64,000 bases of DNA from Halomonas sp. TD01 (GCF_923868895.1 NZ_OV350343.1:3224001-3288000); one strand, 5' to 3'. Positions 52,908 to 62,644 are shown, counted from the stretch's first letter. Made by a program: numbers and translations. Notes: generated by a model not told the origin, from the letters alone.

Positions 52908-53897
52908 GTGGCGATCACTGAAAACCCCAAACTAGAGTACGAGTCCGGCCAGTCTTTTAATGATTGGGAGCACATGAGCGACACCGGCGACGCCATGGTG
53001 TTTGAAGCCACGTTTGCGCCATGGAGCGCCCGCGCGGGGTTTGATGCCTCTGTGCGCCCATGGGGCCTGGCAACAGGCGGCCAGATTCGCGCAGGCAGCG
53101 GTAACGACAATGTGACCGTATCAGCGCTTAGCGCCTACATGCCCACGGCAGTGGCGGCTGAGGCTGACGGCGTGGTCAATGTCGCAAGCGGCGATGTGTC
53201 TGTTTCACGCGCGGCGACCGCCACGCACATGATCACGAGCATTACCGTTGATGCGAGCGGTGCACTGGAGGCGATTTCAGGCACCGAGGGCAGCGCATTT
53301 ACCGAGCAGCGCGGTGAAGCCGGTGGCCCGCCCTTCATCCCCGTAGAAAGCATCGAGATCGGCCAAGTACGTGTGAACGGTGCCGATGCTGCGCCTGTCT
53401 CTGACACTCAGATCATGCAAGTGGTCGGCTTGCATCAGGAGCGCTACGACAGCCCTGTGTTCGAGGCGGACCCCGCTACCGGCGAGGTGCATTTTGCAGC
53501 AGAGCTGCCACGCATTCACACAGGAAGCGTGACCAAGAAAGTGTCAGTTCGTGGCTACACACCAATCTTTGCCGAGATCCCGCGTGCCAGCGACTGGGTG
53601 CCGGCGGAAACTTCACACTCAACCACGTCAACCGAGATTTACAACGGCACGCTGGGCAGTGTTTCCCGCTCGCTGGGCCAGGCATCGTTTACCTACTACG
53701 GCGAAGGCAACGCTAACGACCCGCTTGTACGGCTGAAAAACCAGCGTCTCTGGTTCCGCTGGTACCAGGATCGCAACCGCTCGCCGTTCTCGCTAACGCA
53801 GGGCATTTTGGGTATTGGACGCACATACCCAGCGGGTGATCACGTCAACATCGCGTGCACGGTCTCTGCTGAGCAAGAAACCGCAGATTTTGAGTAA
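52908..53897 (+). CDS. Major tail (tube) protein
   Basis: 329 residues from GTG 52908 (CAGGAGA upstream; the ATG frame start at 52836 lies in the terminators). Tail-tube-like beta architecture with Ig-like insert region (VSRAATATHMITSITVDASG); ends FSLTQGILGIGRTYPAGD-HVNI. Immediately precedes the G/GT chaperone, as in lambda V-G-T-H. Confidence 0.75.
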   Translation: MAITENPKLEYESGQSFNDWEHMSDTGDAMVFEATFAPWSARAGFDASVRPWGLATGGQIRAGSGNDNVTVSALSAYMPTAVAAEADGVVNVASGDVSVSRAATATHMITSITVDASGALEAISGTEGSAFTEQRGEAGGPPFIPVESIEIGQVRVNGADAAPVSDTQIMQVVGLHQERYDSPVFEADPATGEVHFAAELPRIHTGSVTKKVSVRGYTPIFAEIPRASDWVPAETSHSTTSTEIYNGTLGSVSRSLGQASFTYYGEGNANDPLVRLKNQRLWFRWYQDRNRSPFSLTQGILGIGRTYPAGDHVNIACTVSAEQETADFE

Positions 53898-53952
53898 CCG
53901 CTAATTGCCACAGCCCTGGCATAAACGGTCAGGGCTGTGGCTGGAGAACGCT

Positions 53953-54450
53953 ATGGAATTTGATGCGAACCGCTTCGCCAGCGCTGCATTCAAGCGCCGC
54001 GAAGAAGATGTGCCAGTAAAGGATTTGCGCGACTGGTTCAAGGGCACCAAAAAAGACGAAGTGCCCGTATGGCGGGTGCGTGGCCTGACTGGCGAAGAGT
54101 TGGCACGTGTAAACGAGGCCCAAGCGCGCAATCGCAACAAGAACGCCGTGATTGATGCGCTCAGCTCTGACAAGCAAGAGAAGATGACCGACGCTATCCG
54201 GGAGTTGATCGGGACCGGCAGCAGCGTCCCCGACGATCTTGCGCGGCGTATTGAGATGCTGACCATTGCCAGCGTTGCGCCCGAATGCTCGCACCAGGTC
54301 GCCGTTAAACTAGCCGAGGCGTTTCCGGTAGAGTTTTACGAACTGACCAACAAAATCACCACGCTGACAGGGCTGGGAAGCGAAGCGGGAAAGCCCAAGC
54401 GCTCTTCAGGCAGCCTAGCATCCAGCTCGCCCTCCAGCTCTGCGACTTGA
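53953..54450 (+). CDS. G: Tail assembly chaperone G-like
   Basis: 165 residues. Starts MEFDANRFASAAFKRREEDV, central LRDWFKGTKKDEVPVWRVRG and LTIASVAPECSHQVAVKLAE, a pattern of G-type chaperones that coat the tape measure during tail assembly. Contains the slippery heptamer near its end. The last 18 zero-frame residues are Ser-rich and low-complexity. Confidence 0.8.
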   Translation: MEFDANRFASAAFKRREEDVPVKDLRDWFKGTKKDEVPVWRVRGLTGEELARVNEAQARNRNKNAVIDALSSDKQEKMTDAIRELIGTGSSVPDDLARRIEMLTIASVAPECSHQVAVKLAEAFPVEFYELTNKITTLTGLGSEAGKPKRSSGSLASSSPSSSAT

Positions 54451-54560
54451 AGGGCGAATTCCTGTTTCGCGTCAGGCCCGACCTATTCCCACTAGCTATG
54501 CTGACTGACCTTGAGTGCGACCTATGGGGCCTGTACTTCGAGCAGCGCAATCGTAAATAA
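53953..54560 (+). CDS. GT: G-T fusion made by -1 frameshift
   Basis: Shift at 54387-54393 followed by 55 codons in the -1 frame to TAA at 54558-54560, giving about 202 residues. The -1 region encodes a well-composed domain (LCDLKGEFLFRVRPDLF, MLTDLECDLWGLYFEQRNR), unlike the Ser-rich zero-frame tail, which supports real use. In lambda the T part recruits the tail-tube protein. Confidence 0.8.
54387..54393 (+). promoter_or_regulatory. Programmed -1 frameshift site GGGAAAG
   Basis: Read in the zero frame as G GGA AAG, the same heptamer and phase as the lambda G/T site. Confidence 0.85.
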
Positions 54561-54598
54561 TGCTACGCTAAGCGAAATGAGTCGGCGAGGCGGAAGCG

Positions 54599-55144
54599 AT
54601 GCGTAGAGCAATATGGGCAGTATGGTTTTTGGTGGCGTCATTGCCGACAGTGGCGCAGGATCAAATTTATAAATGCATCGACGGCGCTGATCATGTGACG
54701 TATCAGAGCTTACCTTGCCCACTTGGCTCGGTTCATGTGCCTATGGGATCAGCTGCCGTTTCTGACATGGACTCTACTGCTGTTCAGCAGGCGGGTAGAG
54801 TCGCCAGAATTCAGGAATTACAAAGGCAGCAGACTGCGCTTGAGCGTCAACTTGAGCAGAGTAGGCAACGCCTGCAGTCAGCCAATTCTTCAACTAGTAG
54901 CTACCAGGAGCGGTTGGACGCCAGGAATGCTGATGTCCGAGCGCGAGCCAGCGGCGTAGTGCCAACCGGATCAACGGTCACGCAGGCCATCAATATGATG
55001 GGGCGGCCAGATAATCGCCGCGCCTACTCTATTGGTGGGCAGAATTGCGAGGAGCTAACCTGGCGAAACAGAGAGGGCTGGATCTCAGGTTCTGCCCGTG
55101 CCTGCGATGGCAAGATCACTTATTTCAGTAATCGCGGTAACTAG
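54599..55144 (+). CDS. Secreted DUF4124-type protein (candidate moron)
   Basis: 181 residues. Signal peptide (RRAIWAVWFLVASLPTVAQ), then a DUF4124-like start QIYKCIDGADHVTYQSLPCP, a coiled coil (about 70-100: QELQRQQTALERQLEQSRQR) and a C-terminal SmpA/Bame-like part (GSTVTQAINMMGRPDNRR, CEELTWRN). Such proteins are normally chromosomal periplasmic ones. It sits between G/GT and the tape measure, with a terminator behind, as an extra gene. Confidence 0.7.
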   Translation: MRRAIWAVWFLVASLPTVAQDQIYKCIDGADHVTYQSLPCPLGSVHVPMGSAAVSDMDSTAVQQAGRVARIQELQRQQTALERQLEQSRQRLQSANSSTSSYQERLDARNADVRARASGVVPTGSTVTQAINMMGRPDNRRAYSIGGQNCEELTWRNREGWISGSARACDGKITYFSNRGN

Positions 55145-55178
55145 CCAGCTTGGCAGCTCCCGCTTAACTTTCCCATTA

Positions 55179-55199
55179 ACCCGCTCCGGCGGGTTTTTT
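55179..55199 (+). terminator. Terminator after the DUF4124-type gene
   Basis: ACCCGC-TCCG-GCGGGT stem and loop with T5. It lies between a moron-like gene and the tape measure. Confidence 0.8.
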
Positions 55200-55223
55200 A
55201 TTGCCCGTTTTTAGAGGTGCCTT

Positions 55224-58064
55224 ATGGCCGATTTAGAACAAACCGTTGCCATTATCTTTGAAGGCGTCGATAGAATGGGCTCGGGTGTCGATAGCGCTAC
55301 TAAACGAATGAATAGTATCGTGGGTGCCGCCCAAGGCGTGGTTGACCCAATAGCTAACGCGACTGCGGGCCTATTGAAGTTCGAGGCCGCGTTGCTTGGT
55401 AGTGGCGTTGCCGTAACTGGTTTGGCTATTAAGCTGGCTGGCGACTTTGATGCACAGTTTAGAGAAATCAGTACGCTGATCGACGCGCCTGCTGATGACC
55501 TTGATAGGTTTAGAGAATCAGTGCTGGCGTATGGTGCTCAAAGCACCAACTCAATCGAGAGAGTGAACGGTGCGGTTTACAATGCCATATCGGCGGGCGT
55601 TGACTACACGCAATCTCTTGATGCGGTGAATACTGCTGAGCAGCTATCTGTTGCAGGTAAGGCAGATTTAGGCGACGCATTAACGACCCTGGTTTCATCG
55701 CTAAACGCCTACGGCCTAGGTATGGATCAGGCGTCCACCTTTAGCGACCAGCTTTTCACAACTGTTAAAAACGGGCAGACCACCATCCCAGAGCTAGGCG
55801 GGTCGCTGGCTCAGGTAACCGGCCTGGCTGCTACCGCTGGCGTGAGCTTTGGAGAGCTACTGGCAGGCATCGCCACGCTGACAGCTACCGGCTCTGGCAC
55901 GAGCGAATCAATCACACAGATCCGCGCTGCAATCTCTGCCTTGATTAATCCTGCGAGCGCTGCAAGAACGCTGGCCGAGGAGCTAGGGCTAGAGTTCAGT
56001 GCCACAGCACTAGAGAGTGAGGGCCTTAGAGCCGTATTAAACAATGTGGCAGAGGCGACAGGCGGAAACACCGAGCAGATAGCACAGCTATTCGGAAGCG
56101 TTGAAGCGCTGAACGGGGTGCTGACGCTGACAGGCTTGGGCGCTGAGTCGTTTGCTCAAAACATTGATGCCATGGGCAATAGCGCTGGCGCAACTGAAGA
56201 AGCCTACAACAAGATGGCTGGCACGGTTGAGCAGGGAAATCAGCGCATCTCGAACGCTTTTACCGCTACCTTGATTGCGATCGGCGATCCTTTGCTTGAT
56301 GAATTTGGCGGTATACAGCAGGCCATTGCCAGTATTTTTAGCAGTATTGGTGTCAGTGTTAGCAATGGTCAGCTCCAGCAGTTCGTGGGCCTGATTGAAG
56401 GGGTAATGCAGTCCCTAGAGCAGGGCCTAAAAGATGTGGCGGCTAATCTACCCGCCGCGCTTGAAACTGAAGGCGTGTTTGATGGTTTCGTTAACGGCTT
56501 CGAAGTTGTGCGCGATGCGATTGGCAGCCTGTTTGATGGCGCTGACGTTACCACCGTGGAAGGCCTCGCCAGCGTTATCGCTACGCTTGGTTCTGGTGTT
56601 CAGCTTCTTGGGGAGTTTACTGCCGAGACTATAACCACTATCGGCCCGTTTCTTGAGAAATTAACTGAACTGGCTAAGTGGGTAACCGAACTAGACCCCA
56701 AAATAGCCCAATTCGCAGGCACTATTGGAGGGTTAAGCCTAGTAATTTCACCCGTGTTAAGCGCACTAGCGTTATTTACCAGCGCTATCGCGCTATTAGG
56801 CGGTTCTAGCGGTGCCGTCGTCGTGGCCACAAGAGCATTAGGCGGCATGGTCACCATGCTAGGTCGATTTGCTGGCCCCGCGGGGGCCACCTTCTTGGCG
56901 ATTCAGGGGCTTGCCGAGCTAAAAAGCACGCTGGAAGAGTTCGATGATTTTAAGTTCAATTTCTCTGATGAGCTGGTCGAAGAGCTAGAAAAAACTTCTG
57001 GCGCGCAGCGGGTCACGACGGAAGCCGGGCTTTTTAGTATTCAAAAGCTGGCAGAGGGTTACGTTGCCCTGTCAGACCGCTTTGGCTGGGGTGATAAAGC
57101 TGAGGCGGATTTTACCCAGCTTTCTGACGCCGCCATTGATGCTGCTATCAAAGTGGCAGAGTCTGCTAGCCGGATAGGCGGCGAAAGCACTGACGATATT
57201 AAGCTGATCAGCGATGCCGCAATACAGGCTGCCGTTGCGGTTGCTACTGCCAGCAACGAGATGCGCGCAGGCCTTGAGCGCGTAGAAGCCCCTTTCTTTG
57301 ATCAGCTGGACGAGCTTCCCGAGTCGTTATCGAGAGTTAGAGAGGTTTTCGAGAAGGATGGGCGAGGGGTCATTGTCAGTGCAGAAGCGGTTGGTAAGGC
57401 GCTGCGTGGCATTCAAGATGCCTACGACTCAGGCGAGATCGATGAAGCCAAATACAACGAATTAAGAAACGCGCTACTCAGGCTAAGAGATAGCTCCAAC
57501 GACGCAGCCAAAGGCCAGGAGGTGCTGGCTGGCGAGGCTCTAAGTAGTGAAGACGCAATACTAAAGGCTCGAAAAGCCGTCCTAGAGCAAACGCTGGCGC
57601 TAGAACAGCTGGCAAGTAACGAGCGTATCAAAAACATCGAATTCTCGGTTGATTTCCAAGTGGCGAAAATGGAAACCGAGGCAAAGCGGGTCGAGTCGAT
57701 CCTAAACGCTACAAGCGCGACCATCACAAGCACAGCAGAAGCCGCCGCTAGCATGTTTGACACGCTGGGCGGCGGAAGCCTTAGCGGCAGCGACCGCTTC
57801 CGAGCGCGAGACGCCATTGATCAGCAGCTAAAAGTTCAAGAGCAAGCCGCAGAGCAGCAGGGCCGGCTGATTGATGCGCAGATTGAAAGCCTGACTGCTA
57901 AAACAAAAGCGCTGCAGAACGGCGAAGGGCTAATCAAGATCGAAAGCGATGGATTAGAACCCGCGCTTGAAATGTTCATGTGGCAAGTCCTCGAAAAAAT
58001 TCAACTGCGCGCAAATGCCGAAAGCGCTGAGTTCCTGCTGGGCATTAACAGCACCGCACCCTGA
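55224..58064 (+). CDS. H: Tail tape measure protein
   Basis: 946 residues. TP901-type core near the N-terminus (about 60-330, with AGDFDAQFREISTLIDAP, LAQVTGLAATAGVSFGELLA and ATLTATGSGTSESITQIRAA), a hydrophobic region about 495-560 that may enter the inner membrane on injection, then a long helical C-terminal half. Its length sets tail length, suggesting a tail about as long as lambda's. Confidence 0.92.
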   Translation: MADLEQTVAIIFEGVDRMGSGVDSATKRMNSIVGAAQGVVDPIANATAGLLKFEAALLGSGVAVTGLAIKLAGDFDAQFREISTLIDAPADDLDRFRESVLAYGAQSTNSIERVNGAVYNAISAGVDYTQSLDAVNTAEQLSVAGKADLGDALTTLVSSLNAYGLGMDQASTFSDQLFTTVKNGQTTIPELGGSLAQVTGLAATAGVSFGELLAGIATLTATGSGTSESITQIRAAISALINPASAARTLAEELGLEFSATALESEGLRAVLNNVAEATGGNTEQIAQLFGSVEALNGVLTLTGLGAESFAQNIDAMGNSAGATEEAYNKMAGTVEQGNQRISNAFTATLIAIGDPLLDEFGGIQQAIASIFSSIGVSVSNGQLQQFVGLIEGVMQSLEQGLKDVAANLPAALETEGVFDGFVNGFEVVRDAIGSLFDGADVTTVEGLASVIATLGSGVQLLGEFTAETITTIGPFLEKLTELAKWVTELDPKIAQFAGTIGGLSLVISPVLSALALFTSAIALLGGSSGAVVVATRALGGMVTMLGRFAGPAGATFLAIQGLAELKSTLEEFDDFKFNFSDELVEELEKTSGAQRVTTEAGLFSIQKLAEGYVALSDRFGWGDKAEADFTQLSDAAIDAAIKVAESASRIGGESTDDIKLISDAAIQAAVAVATASNEMRAGLERVEAPFFDQLDELPESLSRVREVFEKDGRGVIVSAEAVGKALRGIQDAYDSGEIDEAKYNELRNALLRLRDSSNDAAKGQEVLAGEALSSEDAILKARKAVLEQTLALEQLASNERIKNIEFSVDFQVAKMETEAKRVESILNATSATITSTAEAAASMFDTLGGGSLSGSDRFRARDAIDQQLKVQEQAAEQQGRLIDAQIESLTAKTKALQNGEGLIKIESDGLEPALEMFMWQVLEKIQLRANAESAEFLLGINSTAP

Positions 58065-58085
58065 TACCTGAAAGTGAGACACAGT

Positions 58086-58430
58086 ATGTACCTAATAGGA
58101 TTAGCTGCGCGGAGCTATGACCCGCTTGGCGCTTTGCTGTTGCCGCACCGAGAAGGCACGTCGATGGGTGACTTAAGCCGCCGGGTGAGTCGTGTGCGCA
58201 CGCTAGATGGTGGCGTGGCGGTAACGAATCGCGGGCACAGTCCAGGCGATCGAACCCTAACAATCTCGCTTTCTGGCTTGCCCATGGCTGTAGTTGATCG
58301 CGCCCGCCGTCTTGTGCGTCTGCACGCCAGTATCACGGTGTCGATGCCTGATGGCTGCTTTATCGGCGTGCCAAGCGAATACGTGGAGAACAGACAGCTG
58401 CTTACCATCCTAGTTACCGAGGAAGCCTAA
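58086..58430 (+). CDS. Small tail-tip-region protein
   Basis: 114 residues from ATG 58086 (GTG 58074 possible). Contains VRTLDGGVAVTNRGHSPGDR and LTISLSGLPMAVVDRARRLV, beta-rich. In the place of lambda M; likely tail-tip, unproven. Confidence 0.65.
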   Translation: MYLIGLAARSYDPLGALLLPHREGTSMGDLSRRVSRVRTLDGGVAVTNRGHSPGDRTLTISLSGLPMAVVDRARRLVRLHASITVSMPDGCFIGVPSEYVENRQLLTILVTEEA

Positions 58431-58431
58431 T

Positions 58432-60447
58432 ATGTACTTTGGCCACATTAACAACTTTAAGGCATTGCTTGCAGCGCCTGTCACTGCATCGGGCACCACG
58501 ATAGAGCTGAAGTCTGGAGCTGACAAAATTGCGGAAGTGCTTGAGCGAGACTCGCGCGTAGCGCTAACACTGTTTGCTTCTGACGGTAGAGGCGGCGACC
58601 TAAAAAGGGAAGTAGTGCATGCAACGGAAGTTAATGGCGCTGCTGTAACCGTGATCAGGGGGCAGGAGGGTACTGAAGCCAAAGAGTTTTTCACAGACGA
58701 GGGCGTTGAAGCCAGGCTGACAGCAAAGGGGCTGGATGACTTCGCCCATGACGATATTGTAATAATTGGCAGCTCGTCAGTTCTTCAAGGTCAGGCTGGA
58801 GTGGCAATTGGCAAAGATGTGATTCTTGGTAGAGAGAACGGCGTCACCGAGCAACTAGGGACCAGTATTGCGATTGGTCTAAGGGCTACCATACGCGCGC
58901 TTAACTCGATCGCTGTGGGCGAGGATGCAACGGTTGATGTTAGCGGAGGGCTTAGCGGAGTAGGCGATGCTCTTGCACTTGGTCGCGCATCTAGGGTCAC
59001 TTTTCAGAAATCAATGGCTATAGGACTTCGTGCAGAGTGCAATAGTACCGACTCGGTTGCGATGGGTACTGACGCAAAAACAAGTGGCGCCGGATCCCTG
59101 GCTCTTGGCTCTCAAGCCGAAACGGAGTTTGCTCAGTTTTCTGTTGCCTTGGGCCATATGGCAAAAGCCAGTCAAAACGCCGCAGTGGCGGTGGGTGATC
59201 AGGCAAAAGCAGAGAGCCAAGAAGCCATCGCCTTAGGCCTGTTTTCTACCACTCGGGGGCATAAGTCAGTTTCAATTGGTTCGGAATCACTAGTTGACGT
59301 TCCGGGGCATATTCAGACTGATGTGCTCAACGGTCGCGCTGTGGCTGTGGGTGAGCGCAGTACCGTAACTGCTGAGGGCGGTGTCGCTGTCGGCAGTGAC
59401 GCGCGCGCAAATGGCACCGCGGCACTTGCTGTTGGGCGCGCGACCCGAGCTACTGGCGATCACAGCATTGCCGTTGGCAGTGGCGCGAACACGGCGTCCT
59501 TTGAGGCAATTGCGATAGGCAGGGGGGCTAGCTGTGGCAACGTTAAGTCTGTAGCGCTAGGAGTCGGGGCCAGTGCTTTCGGTTCGTCTGATGTCTGTGT
59601 TGGTGAAAACTCCAACACGGCAGGCCCGGGGGCTACCGCAATTGGAAGCGGCGCGGCGGCGCGCGCTAACGGTGCGTCCTCTTTTGGGCAATATTCCTAT
59701 AGCGACTCGCAAAACGCCACGGCTTTGGGCGTTAACTCTTCAGCAATGGCCAACTTTTCTTTATCGCTCGGCGCTTCGAGCGGAGCGTTTGGGGCTGCTA
59801 GCAGCGCCCTATCTCCGGCAGCGGTAACTCTGCAAGAGGGAAGTGTGGCCATAGGTCTGGCGGCTGTTTCAACGCTGGCGGGCGGACGCAAGAGCAACGC
59901 ACTGCCGTACCTCTCTTTTGAGCCGTTTCCAACTCCTCAGCCACTAATCGATGAGGGGCTAATACCGTCTGGCGTGCCTTACAAGCAGCTCGTTGAGGCA
60001 GCTGGTGGTGCAGCTATACCCGATGCCCTGGGGCTTGTTAGCGAGCAAATAGTTTTGGGCAGTGATCTCATAGACCTGACAGACGGTGCGGCATCGACGC
60101 AAATCTATCTGCCTCCTCGCGCAATGTTTTTTGTAGACGCATTTGATGTTGTTGTTGTGAGCGCAATAAGCGCTGGCGGCTCGCCTAGTATTCAGATAGG
60201 CCCCGACTCGCTGAGCGAAAGCGCCTACCTCACGCCATCTGCAGTGACCAAGACGGCAGCTGGCGGTAGGCAGGTCTTTTCGCCTGCAGTGCAAGATGGC
60301 GTCACCTCTCTCCGTGTTTCAGTCGCGAATGCTGGCACCGGCACACTGTCAGTAAAGGTGATCGCGCGCGGCTATGTCATGGAGATGGAAGCGCTTGATC
60401 AGAGTGCGATCGGCGGTGGTGGAGGCGGTGGTGGCGATATAGTTTAA
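58432..60447 (+). CDS. Tail protein with YadA-head-like repeats
   Basis: 671 residues. N-terminal domain (about 1-105) with ALLAAPVTASGTTIELKSG, then about 370 residues of degenerate 14-16-residue repeats of the form S-x-A-x-G-x-x-A (SIAIGLRAT, SIAVGEDAT, SVAMGTDAK, SLALGSQAE, SVALGHMAK, AVAVGDQAK, SIAVGSGAN, AIAIGRGAS), the left-handed beta-roll of trimeric autotransporter heads. A C-terminal beta domain follows, ending in a Gly8 run. No autotransporter barrel, so the repeats form a phage fibre or tip. A second candidate receptor-contact protein next to the DGR target. Confidence 0.82.
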   Translation: MYFGHINNFKALLAAPVTASGTTIELKSGADKIAEVLERDSRVALTLFASDGRGGDLKREVVHATEVNGAAVTVIRGQEGTEAKEFFTDEGVEARLTAKGLDDFAHDDIVIIGSSSVLQGQAGVAIGKDVILGRENGVTEQLGTSIAIGLRATIRALNSIAVGEDATVDVSGGLSGVGDALALGRASRVTFQKSMAIGLRAECNSTDSVAMGTDAKTSGAGSLALGSQAETEFAQFSVALGHMAKASQNAAVAVGDQAKAESQEAIALGLFSTTRGHKSVSIGSESLVDVPGHIQTDVLNGRAVAVGERSTVTAEGGVAVGSDARANGTAALAVGRATRATGDHSIAVGSGANTASFEAIAIGRGASCGNVKSVALGVGASAFGSSDVCVGENSNTAGPGATAIGSGAAARANGASSFGQYSYSDSQNATALGVNSSAMANFSLSLGASSGAFGAASSALSPAAVTLQEGSVAIGLAAVSTLAGGRKSNALPYLSFEPFPTPQPLIDEGLIPSGVPYKQLVEAAGGAAIPDALGLVSEQIVLGSDLIDLTDGAASTQIYLPPRAMFFVDAFDVVVVSAISAGGSPSIQIGPDSLSESAYLTPSAVTKTAAGGRQVFSPAVQDGVTSLRVSVANAGTGTLSVKVIARGYVMEMEALDQSAIGGGGGGGGDIV

Positions 60448-60459
60448 AGGAGGTTTAAG

Positions 60460-61044
60460 GTGCTAAACGCTCAACAGATAAACGTCCTGACACTCAACAG
60501 CCCGCAGCCACTTCTATCTAGTCTATTTAACCCGATAGAGCGAACAGAGGTCTATCTGCTCGACATCGGGATTCATCGGGTGCCGATGTCATCATTTCAG
60601 GCGACGATGCGGCGGCAAGGGAAATCCTTTCTGCAGGTTATTGTGCCAAATGGGGATGAGTCGTTATCAGCGCTGCAGTATGGCTCCATGATGCGCGTGC
60701 AATTGGGGTATTACTACCCAAGCAACGACGAGTTTGATGGTTTAGAGGTTATTGCACAGGTTCCGCTGGAGATTATCAGAAGCGATCAAGGCCCAACGCG
60801 AAACACATTGTCGCTGTCTGGGTACGGTGATGTCGAGCAGGGCGCATCAATCACGCGCTCCCTAATAGGCGTTAGCACTCGATCGATAAACCAAGGCGTT
60901 CGACGTGTCCGCTGTAGCGTCGATTTGCTGCTAAGGCCTGGCGATACCGCGATTGATCAAGATGGCTCAGAGTTTGTTGTTGATCAGATCCAGTATTTCG
61001 TAAACGCAAACAGTGCAGCTATGGAGGTAACCGAAGGTGGGTAA
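60460..61044 (+). CDS. Tail-tip-region protein, unknown
   Basis: 194 residues from GTG 60460 with AAGGAGG, the strongest RBS in the region. Beta-rich: RTEVYLLDIGIHRVPMSSFQ, MMRVQLGYYYPSNDEFDG, NTLSLSGYGDVEQGAS. Overlaps the next gene by 8 bp. Probably hub or baseplate-like. Confidence 0.65.
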   Translation: MLNAQQINVLTLNSPQPLLSSLFNPIERTEVYLLDIGIHRVPMSSFQATMRRQGKSFLQVIVPNGDESLSALQYGSMMRVQLGYYYPSNDEFDGLEVIAQVPLEIIRSDQGPTRNTLSLSGYGDVEQGASITRSLIGVSTRSINQGVRRVRCSVDLLLRPGDTAIDQDGSEFVVDQIQYFVNANSAAMEVTEGG

Positions 61045-62644
61045 AGCTCGCATACTGGAAGACCTGGGCGAAGGCCGCTACACAATTGAAATCATTGAGT
61101 CGCGGGAGCGTGCAGAAATTGCAAAGCAGCAAGCAGGGGCGCGAGCGCTAAGACTGGAAATAGAGATCATAGATCTTACTAACCAGATCTATCAGGCTCA
61201 GCTTGCAGTAGATGCCGCGGCTGATTTGCAAAACCAAGCCATCACCCAGTATCAGCAAGAGATTGCCAGCGATGGGGAGTCAGGCGTAAATCTGAGTGAG
61301 TTTTCAGAAGCGCTACTTCGTGCAGCGGGTAAGCGTGACGCACTTAGAGCAGAGCGCCGCGCAAAAGAAGCGCTAAAGGCCTCCGATGAGGCGTTAATTG
61401 CCCGCGTCAATCGCTTGCCGCCATTACGGCAAATTCAGGCGTGGTGTGCTGACTATACCGAAGAGCTAGAAGGCGAGGTGGCCACGGCTGAGGTGCCTGG
61501 GGAAATTGGCAACGTCATTATCAAGCCTGGGTTTGATGGCGGCGAGGATAGCCCGCTAAAAGGAAATTTGTGGTCAGCAGAAACGGATGGCGTTATTCAG
61601 CCTGCTTTATCCGGCACACCTGCTGGAGTATTTTACAATCTAGCTATGATGCCCGGCTGGCAAAAGTGGCGGCCTACGTATCGCGTGGCCACCATTACTG
61701 CGCTAGACGGTGACGCTTGCACCATCGTCCTTGATTTCGCCACCAGCAGCCAGCAGCAGCTGCCGGTAAATGAACGCAGTCAGTACGAAAGCGTACCCAT
61801 TCTCTACATGGACTGCAACGGCGTAGCCTTTGAAGAAGGCGATCGTGTGCTAGCCGCCTTTGCTGGCAATGTTGATGGACCCACCGTGGTAGGGTTTGAA
61901 TCAGAGCCAAGATCATGCGGCATTAGTTTCGACCTGCAGCACTTTTCGAACTGGAACGGCTACTCCTATCAATTCCGCACCACTGACAATGGATTCGATA
62001 ATCCTGACTTCGACGCAGGGGTTGGTGAGAACTGGCCAGATCTAGACGACAGTATCACCTGGGTTGAAAACGGGGAACCCGGCACGCTGGCGTATTACTT
62101 TGTCAGCTCAAAAGAAATAATTGCCTTCAAGATGCGTCTTTACTCGTTCAGCCCTTCAGCAATGATGACACTTGCGTTTTATGAGTGTGATGCGAACAGG
62201 GTGCCGATCGCGTTGGTTTATAGCCTACAGAAAGAAACGAGCACAATTTATCTAGATGAGCAGCTTGACCTGCCGGTGACTTTCAAGAGCGATACCATTT
62301 ATATGGTCGCTGCTATCAGCACTTATCGGTACTACCCAGCTGTTATCGAGTTTTTTCCAGCCTGCATTCCTGACGCGCATTTTTCCGCTAGCCAATTCGT
62401 GGAAAGCTATCCGTTTATTGACATCATTCTGCCCCCTGGCGGCGGGCTTTATGGATACTCGGGTAAGTGGCGCGCAAGTGCGATTAACAGTTTAGTGGGG
62501 CAGCTACCTGATACTACCTATAAGCTTTCCATTTCAGCCTCGTCATTCCCACCTGATGCTGGCGACTATAGCGGACTCATTAACATCATGCCGTTTGCGA
62601 TTAACCCGAAGAGCGACCCAGTCCCATATGAGTCTTATGGTTAG
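61037..62644 (+). CDS. Large terminal tail protein, unknown
   Basis: 535 residues from GTG 61037 (GGAGG upstream). Coiled coil about 25-130 (RALRLEIEIIDLTNQIYQAQ), then SH3/OB-like beta region (RVATITALDGDACTIVLDFA, FEEGDRVLAAFAGNVDGPTV-VGF) and a C-terminal beta domain (about 300-535) with aromatic-rich ends. Last prophage gene before attR; likely a tail-tip/adhesin part. Confidence 0.68.
   Translation: MGKARILEDLGEGRYTIEIIESRERAEIAKQQAGARALRLEIEIIDLTNQIYQAQLAVDAAADLQNQAITQYQQEIASDGESGVNLSEFSEALLRAAGKRDALRAERRAKEALKASDEALIARVNRLPPLRQIQAWCADYTEELEGEVATAEVPGEIGNVIIKPGFDGGEDSPLKGNLWSAETDGVIQPALSGTPAGVFYNLAMMPGWQKWRPTYRVATITALDGDACTIVLDFATSSQQQLPVNERSQYESVPILYMDCNGVAFEEGDRVLAAFAGNVDGPTVVGFESEPRSCGISFDLQHFSNWNGYSYQFRTTDNGFDNPDFDAGVGENWPDLDDSITWVENGEPGTLAYYFVSSKEIIAFKMRLYSFSPSAMMTLAFYECDANRVPIALVYSLQKETSTIYLDEQLDLPVTFKSDTIYMVAAISTYRYYPAVIEFFPACIPDAHFSASQFVESYPFIDIILPPGGGLYGYSGKWRASAINSLVGQLPDTTYKLSISASSFPPDAGDYSGLINIMPFAINPKSDPVPYESYG

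Noticed and set aside
52908..62644. Second VR copy elsewhere in the prophage
   Set aside because: I looked for the GC-rich IMH block by eye in the other tail genes and saw none; a computer search would be decisive.
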